A DNA stretch of 59,028 nt from Mucilaginibacter sp. (lineage in GTDB: Bacteria; Bacteroidota; Bacteroidia; Sphingobacteriales; Sphingobacteriaceae), in contig JAUCSE010000103.1 of assembly GCA_030445275.1 (NCBI GenBank), forward strand, positions 1 through 59,028. The letters run 5' to 3'. Under the pieces are notes generated by a model. The model was not told the origin of the DNA. It worked only from the letters and a program-made list of their open reading frames with translations, and did not search any database. The translations under genes were made by a program, and so were the position numbers. Positions 26,390 to 34,119 of the stretch are shown here, piece by piece. Within the stretch, counting starts at the first letter, position 1. Each line of letters starts with the position of its first letter.

Positions 26390-27334
26390 TTAATCTTTCT
26401 TGCCTCCAAAAACCGAAAAGCTTACATAGCGTTTCGGATGTGCCTTAAGGTCGATGAAAAGGTTGTTCAGGTTGTTCGACGCATCGGTCAGGTTTTTATA
26501 CATCTTATCATCATTCATCAGTAAACCCAATGAACCCTGGCCGCTGTTGATCTTGTTGATGGTTGCCTGCAGATCGGCCATGGCTTTATTGGCATTATCA
26601 AGTGTTTGCTTGATGTTTGCGTTGGCAACATCATTACTTACCTTTTCAAAGTTAGCAGTCATGCCATTGATATGGGCCGTGCTTGTTTTTAAACTGCTTG
26701 AAACAACCTCGGCATTGGTAAGTATGCCATTGATATGCCCTGATTGTGAAGCAACCAGATTATCAATTTTTTTGGTAGTACCTTCCAGTGTTTGTAATGA
26801 GTTGGCAATACTCATAAAGCTGCGGTCAACATTTTTTTGAAAATTAGGGTTCAATATTTTGTTAATGGCAGCCAATGACGAATCCATTTTTGATATCAGC
26901 ATTTCGGCCTTTTTTTGTATGGGTTGCAGGCTTTCTGCCAGGCTGCCCTGTATGTCGGCTCTCAGGGTATCCTGATCCTCGGCCGGTACTTTACTGTTGC
27001 CCAGTTCAAAAACTATGGCTTTACTACCCAATAGATCAGTGCTTTGTAGCTTGGCAAGCGTATTTTTAGGAACAACATAATTGGGGTCAATTTTAAACTC
27101 AACAATCGTATGCCCGTTTGGCTGTAATTTCATACTTGACACACGCCCAATCTGAAACCCGTTAACTAATACAGGTTTGGCTAAAGCAAGGCCCTCCACG
27201 CTATTATAAACAGCATAAAATTTATTGGAACCCGAAAAAACATCATTCCCACGCAAAAAACTATATCCTAATATCAATATGGTAATGGCAATGGCTGTAA
27301 GTGCACCTATTTTTGTTTCGTTTGAGATTTTCAT
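26390..27334 (-). CDS. MlaD/MCE-family lipid-transport protein
   Basis: 314 residues: one N-terminal membrane span (TAIAITILILGYSFL), then the MCE domain (NKFYAVYNSVEGLALAKPVLVNGFQIGRV), then a long helical tail with hydrophobic heptads (residues 150-300) of the type that builds a periplasmic channel. MCE proteins carry phospholipids between the membranes with an ABC transporter; the MlaE/F partners are not adjacent. It follows the amidase gene by 71 bases. Confidence 0.92.
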   Translation of the reverse strand: MKISNETKIGALTAIAITILILGYSFLRGNDVFSGSNKFYAVYNSVEGLALAKPVLVNGFQIGRVSSMKLQPNGHTIVEFKIDPNYVVPKNTLAKLQSTDLLGSKAIVFELGNSKVPAEDQDTLRADIQGSLAESLQPIQKKAEMLISKMDSSLAAINKILNPNFQKNVDRSFMSIANSLQTLEGTTKKIDNLVASQSGHINGILTNAEVVSSSLKTSTAHINGMTANFEKVSNDVANANIKQTLDNANKAMADLQATINKINSGQGSLGLLMNDDKMYKNLTDASNNLNNLFIDLKAHPKRYVSFSVFGGKKD

Positions 27335-27405
27335 CAGGTAGTTTTGTTATGGGTTTAAGTAGTTTTTCGGTATTCCTTAGTTTATGATATACGTTTTATA
27401 ATGAT

Positions 27406-28317
27406 TTATTGCGACACCAATTCAACTTCTTTTTTGTAGTTGGCTAAAGCCTTAACGATTGAAGCTACGATTTCGTTTTGCCCTTCGTCTGAATTTAGAT
27501 ATTTTTCATCATCAGGATTATTTATATAGCCTGTTTCAACCAATACAGAAGGCATGGCACTATGACAAAGTACAAATATACCCTGTTCTCTGATGCCTTC
27601 GCTTGGTCTTTCATCTGTTTGAACAAATTCAGTATTGATTAGGGTCGCAAGCTTAATACTTTGTTGCCTGAATTTTCTTTTATACTCGTTAGTTAAAATA
27701 ATAGTAACCGGATCATTAGGATCTAACGCGCCGCCATCCATTTCAAAATCTTCTCCTACCTGGTTGTTTTGTATCGCTCTTTCCTCTTCTCTTGTGCGGT
27801 GCATTCCGTATACCAGCAATAATACACCCTTGCCCGAACGGTCAGGAACGCTAACTGAGCGGTAAACCGGTTTATGATGTTTTGTGCCTACGCGCTCACG
27901 TACATATCTGTCTGATAGTGAGTTGCAGTGTATTGAAATAAAAACATTTCCTTTATTCTCATTGGCTATTTCTGCACGTTTTTCCCATGAAACATCATCT
28001 TCTGTTGTACGTGTCAAAACTGCTCTTACACCAGTCAATTCTTTTTCTACAGCTTTTTGCAATTTTAGTGCAATAGCAAGCGTTACATTTCTTTCAGTGG
28101 AATATGAACCAGATGCACCATGCGAAAAGTGCCCGGTAGAGCCGGATGGAGCACCGCCATGGCCTGGATCAATAATGATGGTTTTGATCTTAAAACCGGC
28201 ATTATTTATAACAGTATCTTTTTTTATAGAACCATAGGATGCAACCGGAAAAAGTGAAAGGAATATTAGTAATATCGATAAACTGTAAATCAATCTTTTC
28301 AATGCCCTATTTTTCAT
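27406..28317 (-). CDS. N-acetylmuramoyl-L-alanine amidase (amidase_3)
   Basis: Cuts the peptide from MurNAc in the periplasm during cell separation. 303 residues with a signal anchor (IYSLSILLIFLSLFPVASYG). IIDPGHGGAPSGSTG holds the first zinc His; a Glu follows in the STERN block (SYSTERNVTLAI), VFISIHCNSLSD the second His, and LVETGYINNPDDEKYL the catalytic Glu. No SPOR or LysM domain. A TATTTTTG -7 match lies at 28353-28346. Confidence 0.95.
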   Translation of the reverse strand: MKNRALKRLIYSLSILLIFLSLFPVASYGSIKKDTVINNAGFKIKTIIIDPGHGGAPSGSTGHFSHGASGSYSTERNVTLAIALKLQKAVEKELTGVRAVLTRTTEDDVSWEKRAEIANENKGNVFISIHCNSLSDRYVRERVGTKHHKPVYRSVSVPDRSGKGVLLLVYGMHRTREEERAIQNNQVGEDFEMDGGALDPNDPVTIILTNEYKRKFRQQSIKLATLINTEFVQTDERPSEGIREQGIFVLCHSAMPSVLVETGYINNPDDEKYLNSDEGQNEIVASIVKALANYKKEVELVSQ

Positions 28318-28369
28318 TATTTTTGAACGCTTTTAACCAGATCTGCAAAAATACTATTCATAATCAATT

Positions 28370-31225
28370 TTGAAATTTATAACCCTTTTTTTTCTGCTCG
28401 CAATTATTTTAACAGTAAATGTACTAGTTGCTGAAAGCAAAGGTACACATAAGGGCTATAGCGGCAAGCCTGTTGCTGATACAATTATTAAACTTGATTC
28501 AGTAAGAGATAGAAAACTGCTTAAAATTAAGCAGCCTAAATCCACTATAAATGCACTCGATGCTGAAAATAAGGGTTTAAACAAAGATTTTAGCATAAAT
28601 ACCGCTACTGATACTATTAAAAAATTAGATACCACTAAAAACCAGAAACTTCTTAAAGATAAAAACTCTAAAGGAAAAAAAGGAAACAAAGGCCCAATAG
28701 CTAAAGAAGATACCACCAAAAAGAAAGATGGTATACAATCAGAAGTAAAGGCCGTTGCCGAAGATTCAACCCATGTTGATAATGTACATGATATTTTATA
28801 TCTGTATGGTAAGGCCCGGGTTACTTATGAAGATTTTGAGCTGGATGCTGACTATATAAAGGTTGACCAGAAAAATCACGTCATATTTGCCAGGGGAAGC
28901 ATCGATCCGCGAACCCATCGATATATTGGTCGCCCTATATCGAAGCAAAAGAATGATAAGCCGGTATCGTCAGATTCGCTATTGTTTAATTATGAAACAA
29001 AAAAAGGAAAGTTATATAATCCAGCCTCTGAGCAGGATGGTAATTTTATATCTGGCGGGCAGGCAAAAAAACTGAATGAAACCGAAGTTGCTTATCGTAA
29101 TGTGATATTCAGCACCTGCGATTTGCCTTATCCTGATACCCACTTTGGTATTGTTATAACCCGTGGTATTGGCGAGAAGAACAGGATCATATCTGGACCG
29201 GCCTACCTTGAAATAGAGGGTGTTCCATTACCTTTGGCCATACCGTTTGGTTTCTTCCCCAAGCCCAATCAACGAACGTCAGGTGTAATACTACCTACTT
29301 TTGGCGAAGACCAGAAACTTGGGTTTAAACTGTCGAATTTTGGTTATTACCTTGGTTTTAATGATTATATTGATCTTACTACCACGGCCACAGTATATTC
29401 AAAAGGCTCCTACGAGTTAAATAGCGTAATGCGGTATTTAAAGCGGTATAAATATACCGGCAACCTGGCGTTAAGTTTCGGGTCGCATAATTATGGCTTG
29501 CCAACAGATCCTTCTGTTAAAGATATTCATATTGACTGGACACACTCGCAGGATGCCAATGCCAACCCCGGTTCTACCTTTAGCGCATCAGTAAATGCCG
29601 GTACATCAGGCTATTTTTCAAGAAACCCTTCTATTTCAAATTATAATGTTAACACAGCTGCTCAAAGCAGTTTGCGTTCAAGTATATCATACGGCAAAAC
29701 CTGGGCGGGAACACCATTTAACTTAAGCGTGGGTTTGTCACACAGCCAGGATATTGCACAAAAAACCATCACCATAGAGTTACCTACAGTGGCCTTTGGT
29801 ATGTCGTCAATAAATCCGTTTGATTCAAAAGACAGGGTAGGCGAGCAAAAATGGTATCAAAAAATCACGGTTAGTTACAACATGACCGCAACAAATAAGG
29901 TTAATAATATTCCCGAAGCACAATTATTTCAAAGCGAAACATTGTCAAAACGGCTACAAAACGGTTTTCAACATCAGATACCTATAAGTTTAGGTTTAAA
30001 TGTGCTCAAATATTTTCAATTTAACAGTAGTATAAACTATACTGAACGCTGGTATTTTCAAAGCATAACCAAAAGGTATGAGCGGGGGAGTATCAGCAAT
30101 GCTGATCAATTAATTATAGATACCGTTGCTGGTTTTAAACGTGCAGGCAATTATAGCTTAAGCACCGGATTATCAACTAAATTATACGGACAGATAAACT
30201 TTAAACATGGCAACTTAAAAGCTATCAGACACGTTGCAACCCCTTCCATAAGCTTTGGTTATCAGCCTGATTTTTCAGATCCAAGTTTTGGCTATTATAA
30301 AACCGCGGTGAGCAATGCCACTATCCCATATCCTTATTCGTCTCAAAAATATTCTATTTTTGAAAATGGAGTATATGGCGGACCTCCAGCTGGTAAACAG
30401 GCGGGTCTTAATTTTAGCATCGATAATATGATTGAAGCAAAAGTGAAGGCTAAGAGTACCGATACGTCAGGAATAGATAAAAAAATAACCATTTTGCAGG
30501 GCTTATCGTTTTCGACCTTTTACAACTTTGCGGCCGATTCAATGAAGCTATCGGCTATTACATTCTCTGGCCACACTGCAATTTTCAATCAAAAACTTAA
30601 TATCAGTTTCCAGGGTAGTTTTAATCCTTATGTCACGGTTATCCGTGATTCTATTCAAAATAATGCCATTGTGAAATACGCCACACCAATAAATCGTTAC
30701 ACATGGCAGGATGGTAAATTTCCGCAGTTAAGCAATCTGAGTATATCCATGAGCGGTAGCTTAAACCCTACAAAAGCCCATGCACCGGGTACACCTAATA
30801 CAAATGCATTGCAAACGCTAAACGCTACACAAGCTCAGAAACTTGCTTTGGTGAATAGTGACCCTAATGCTTATGTTGATTTTAATGTGCCCTGGAATTT
30901 ATCGTTTAACTATAGTTACAGCTATAGCAATACCCTGAATACTACATCTACCAGTAATACTGTTCAAATTAGCGGCGACTTAAATATTACACAAAAATGG
31001 AAGATACAATGCTCTACCAATTACGATATTAAGGCTGCTAAAATTGGAAGTGCCACATCTTTTTCTATTTACCGCGATTTGCATTGCTGGGACCTGTCGT
31101 TTCAATGGATTCCTTTAGGATATTTAAAATCATATAATGTTACTTTGAGAGTTAAATCAACTATTTTGCAGGATCTGAAACTGAGCAAGAGAAATGATTA
31201 TTCAAGTAACTCAAGTTTTTATTAA
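28370..31225 (+). CDS. LptD/OstA-like outer-membrane LPS-assembly protein
   Basis: 951 residues. A signal peptide (MKFITLFFLLAIILTVNVLVA) follows the TTG at 28370, the only sensible start. Residues 22-58 and 59-95 look like a duplicated lysine-rich segment (AESKGTHKG... and AENKGLNKD..., both ending DTI-KLD-KLLK). Then comes an OstA/LptA-like beta region (ARVTYEDFELDADYIKVDQ) and a long C-terminal beta-barrel region ending in aromatic-rich strands (SSNSSFY). The barrel would insert LPS in the outer leaflet. Divergent from the amidase. Confidence 0.9.
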   Translation: MKFITLFFLLAIILTVNVLVAESKGTHKGYSGKPVADTIIKLDSVRDRKLLKIKQPKSTINALDAENKGLNKDFSINTATDTIKKLDTTKNQKLLKDKNSKGKKGNKGPIAKEDTTKKKDGIQSEVKAVAEDSTHVDNVHDILYLYGKARVTYEDFELDADYIKVDQKNHVIFARGSIDPRTHRYIGRPISKQKNDKPVSSDSLLFNYETKKGKLYNPASEQDGNFISGGQAKKLNETEVAYRNVIFSTCDLPYPDTHFGIVITRGIGEKNRIISGPAYLEIEGVPLPLAIPFGFFPKPNQRTSGVILPTFGEDQKLGFKLSNFGYYLGFNDYIDLTTTATVYSKGSYELNSVMRYLKRYKYTGNLALSFGSHNYGLPTDPSVKDIHIDWTHSQDANANPGSTFSASVNAGTSGYFSRNPSISNYNVNTAAQSSLRSSISYGKTWAGTPFNLSVGLSHSQDIAQKTITIELPTVAFGMSSINPFDSKDRVGEQKWYQKITVSYNMTATNKVNNIPEAQLFQSETLSKRLQNGFQHQIPISLGLNVLKYFQFNSSINYTERWYFQSITKRYERGSISNADQLIIDTVAGFKRAGNYSLSTGLSTKLYGQINFKHGNLKAIRHVATPSISFGYQPDFSDPSFGYYKTAVSNATIPYPYSSQKYSIFENGVYGGPPAGKQAGLNFSIDNMIEAKVKAKSTDTSGIDKKITILQGLSFSTFYNFAADSMKLSAITFSGHTAIFNQKLNISFQGSFNPYVTVIRDSIQNNAIVKYATPINRYTWQDGKFPQLSNLSISMSGSLNPTKAHAPGTPNTNALQTLNATQAQKLALVNSDPNAYVDFNVPWNLSFNYSYSYSNTLNTTSTSNTVQISGDLNITQKWKIQCSTNYDIKAAKIGSATSFSIYRDLHCWDLSFQWIPLGYLKSYNVTLRVKSTILQDLKLSKRNDYSSNSSFY

Positions 31226-31230
31226 TAAAA

Positions 31231-32466
31231 ATGTTAGCAGAAATTATAACTATAGGTGATGAGATACTTATAGGCCAAATTGTTGATACCAATTCGGCCT
31301 GGATGGCTACTGAGCTAAATAAAATAGGATTGCGTGTTAAACAAATATCTTCTGTATCTGATGATAGGGAGCATATTTTAAAAGCGCTTGCCGAGGCGGC
31401 AGGCAGGGTTAATATTATTTTTATTACCGGCGGCCTGGGGCCAACCAAAGATGATATCACCAAAAAAACATTAGCCGAATATTTTGGCGTAGGTTTGGTT
31501 GAAAACAAGGAAACGCTGGATAACGTAGAACGAATTTTTGCCCGTTATAATCGCCCTTTGCTCGAAGTTAACAAATTGCAGGCCCTGGTTCCGGAAAATT
31601 GTGAGGTAATAATAAACCACAACGGTACAGCGCCCGGTATGTGGTTTAACCATGAGGGTATTATTTATATCTCGATGCCAGGGGTACCTTTTGAGATGAT
31701 GTACATGATGGAAGAAGGGGTGTTGCCTAAAATAAAATCAACATTAAAGCTTCCGTCAATTATTCATAAAACCCTTTTAACCGTAGGTGAGGGCGAATCG
31801 TTTTTAGCTGAACGTATAGCTGATATTGAAAATGATCTTCCTCCTTATATCAAACTAGCTTATTTACCCAAACCCGGACAGGTGCGTTTGCGTTTGAGCG
31901 CGTTTGGTACTGATGAAGCTCTTTTGAAACAAGGTGTTGACGAGTTTGCAGGCAGGATCATTGAACGCCTGGGCAGCATTTTTGTTATAGATCAGGACAT
32001 TGCACTAGAAAAAGCCATACTCAATAAAATGGAGGCTAGGGAACTTACCTTATCTGTTGCCGAGAGTTGTACTGGTGGCTACCTGTCGCATTTGATAACG
32101 CAGCACGCAGGCTCATCATCGGTGTTTTTTGGTGGTGGAATAGTATACTCGTACGAATTAAAGGAGCATATTTTAGGTGTTAAGAACGAAACCCTTACAA
32201 AATATGGCGCAGTAAGCGAGCAAACTGTAAAAGAAATGGTTGAGGGAGCGCTATTAAACTTCAAGTCGGACTTTGCAATTGCCATAACCGGTATTGCCGG
32301 CCCGGATGGTGGCACGGACGATAAACCCGTTGGTACTGTGTGGATTGCAGTTGCGGGAAAGGGAAAAATGTTAATAAAGAAATACACATTTGGTAATAAG
32401 CGCAGGCAGAATATTGAAAGAAGTGCGGCAACGGCATTATCAATGTTGAATACTTTACTCACATAA
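31231..32466 (+). CDS. cinA: CinA-like competence/damage protein
   Basis: 411 residues in two parts. The N-terminal MoCF domain (ITIGDEILIGQIVDTNSAWMA, FITGGLGPTKDDITK) and the C-terminal nicotinamide-nucleotide amidase domain (SVAESCTGGYLSHLITQHAGSS with Ser and Lys, ITGIAGPDGGTDDKPVGTVWIAV). It salvages NMN and ADP-ribose derivatives. Starts 5 bases after the LptD-like gene, so the two are likely cotranscribed. Confidence 0.95.
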   Translation: MLAEIITIGDEILIGQIVDTNSAWMATELNKIGLRVKQISSVSDDREHILKALAEAAGRVNIIFITGGLGPTKDDITKKTLAEYFGVGLVENKETLDNVERIFARYNRPLLEVNKLQALVPENCEVIINHNGTAPGMWFNHEGIIYISMPGVPFEMMYMMEEGVLPKIKSTLKLPSIIHKTLLTVGEGESFLAERIADIENDLPPYIKLAYLPKPGQVRLRLSAFGTDEALLKQGVDEFAGRIIERLGSIFVIDQDIALEKAILNKMEARELTLSVAESCTGGYLSHLITQHAGSSSVFFGGGIVYSYELKEHILGVKNETLTKYGAVSEQTVKEMVEGALLNFKSDFAIAITGIAGPDGGTDDKPVGTVWIAVAGKGKMLIKKYTFGNKRRQNIERSAATALSMLNTLLT

Positions 32467-32521
32467 GTTGCAAAGTACAGATCGAAATCCCTAATTTTGA
32501 AAAAGAAACTATAATTTTCGC

Positions 32522-33961
32522 ATGGCCAAATACCAACTATTATTGCCAAAAATGGGTGAAAGCGTTGCTGAAGCAACTATAATTAAATGGACAAAAAATC
32601 CAGGAGATCTTATAGATGCAGATGAAGCAGTAATGGAAATTGCAACTGATAAGGTTGATTCAGACGTGCCATCTCCGGTAGCTGGTAAATTAATTGAGCA
32701 ACTTTACAAAGATAATGATGTTGTTCAGGTAGGAGCAGTAATAGCTATTATTGAAACTGAGGGAAATGCATCCAATGAACAGGAAGTTATTGCGGTTGCA
32801 TCACCTGAAAAAGAAGAACAAAAGACGGTTGAGGAACCAGTTCCTGCGTATAATTCAGTACAAGCTGCTGATACTCATGTAAGTGAGCAATCTTCAACAA
32901 TAGCCGAACCTGTAGCAATACCAGGCATAGAGCAGTTGGAACACCATACTACTACTGAAACATTTAAAAGCGAAGGCAGATTTTACTCACCATTGGTAAG
33001 AAACATAGCCAGTCAGGAAGGTGTAAGCACAGATGAACTTGACCGGATACCCGGTAGTGGTTCAGATGGAAGATTAACCAAGGATGATCTTTTAAACTAT
33101 CTTCAAAATAAACCCAAACCAGCTGCTGCTCAAAAATCAGAAGAGCAAGTACAAGCTCCTGTAGCCTTTGTTACGCCAACTCCAACTGCTGAACCAGTAG
33201 CGCAGCCTGCTGCATCTGCCACAAAAACTGCACCGGCTACCTCCGTATCTGGTGTGGATGAGGTTATTGAAATGGATAGGATGCGCCGCTTAATTGCCGA
33301 TCATATGGTAATGAGTAAGCATACCTCACCACACGTTACCTCGTTTGTTGAAGCTGATGTAACTAACCTGGTGGTATGGCGTGATAAGGTTAAGAATGGC
33401 TTTGAAAAGCGCGAAGGCGAAAAAATAACGTTTACGCCTATCTTTATCGAAGCTGTTGTAAAAGCGATTAAAGATTTCCCGATGATCAATGTAACCGTTA
33501 ATGGTACACAGATCATTAAAAAAGCGAATATTAATATAAGTATGGCTACTGCTTTGCCAAGTGGTAACCTGATAGTACCGGTAATTAAGAAGGCTGATGA
33601 ACTAAATTTACTAGGTATAACCAAAGCCGTTAATGACCTGGCCAATAGGGCACGTATCGGTAAGTTGTTACCTGACGATGTAAAAGATGGCACTTTTACC
33701 ATTACTAATGTAGGTTCATTTGGTAACGTGATGGGTACGCCTATTATAAACCAACCCCAGGTGGCTATTTTAGCTGTAGGCGCTATCAAGAAAAAACCAG
33801 CCGTAATTGAAACAAAAGAGGGCGATATGATTGCTATACGCCATATGATGTTCTTGTCACTATCATATGATCATCGTGTGGTTGATGGTGCTTTAGGAGG
33901 ATCATTTGTAAGGCGTGTTGCTGATTATCTTGAAAAATGGGATCCTAACAGAGAAATATAA
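32522..33961 (+). CDS. 2-oxoacid dehydrogenase E2 (dihydrolipoyl acyltransferase)
   Basis: 479 residues: one lipoyl domain with the lipoyl Lys at about K44 (EIATDKVDSDVPSP), an Ala/Pro/Glu-rich linker, the E3/E1-binding domain (SPLVRNIASQEGVSTDELDRI), another linker, and the catalytic domain ending SLSYDHRVVDGALGGSFV (HxxxDG). A branched-chain type is more likely than pyruvate type by its single lipoyl domain. E1 and E3 are not adjacent. Confidence 0.93.
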   Translation: MAKYQLLLPKMGESVAEATIIKWTKNPGDLIDADEAVMEIATDKVDSDVPSPVAGKLIEQLYKDNDVVQVGAVIAIIETEGNASNEQEVIAVASPEKEEQKTVEEPVPAYNSVQAADTHVSEQSSTIAEPVAIPGIEQLEHHTTTETFKSEGRFYSPLVRNIASQEGVSTDELDRIPGSGSDGRLTKDDLLNYLQNKPKPAAAQKSEEQVQAPVAFVTPTPTAEPVAQPAASATKTAPATSVSGVDEVIEMDRMRRLIADHMVMSKHTSPHVTSFVEADVTNLVVWRDKVKNGFEKREGEKITFTPIFIEAVVKAIKDFPMINVTVNGTQIIKKANINISMATALPSGNLIVPVIKKADELNLLGITKAVNDLANRARIGKLLPDDVKDGTFTITNVGSFGNVMGTPIINQPQVAILAVGAIKKKPAVIETKEGDMIAIRHMMFLSLSYDHRVVDGALGGSFVRRVADYLEKWDPNREI

Positions 33962-33969
33962 TTTTACTT

Positions 33970-34014
33970 TATAAAACAGAAAAGCCAGGTAATACCCGGC
34001 TTTTCTGTTTTATA
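33970..34014 (+). terminator. Terminator of the E2 gene
   Basis: A perfect 17-bp stem (33970-33986 with 33998-34014) with a CCGG-closed loop, symmetrical, so it works in either direction. Confidence 0.88.
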
Positions 34015-34024
34015 CAAAATCCTT

Positions 34025-34100
34025 TCATTCTGAGCGCAGCGAAGAATCTACCTGCTGATAAGTAAGTTCGAGAATAGATTCTTCGCTGCGCTCAGAATGA
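34025..34100. repeat. REP-like palindromic element, perfect arms
   Basis: 26-bp perfect inverted repeat (34025-34050 and 34075-34100), 24-base spacer, with the core CTGAGCGCAGCGAAGAATCT. Sits between the E2 terminator and the end of the S9 peptidase. Confidence 0.75.
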
Positions 34101-34119
34101 CAAAGTAGAATTGATATTA

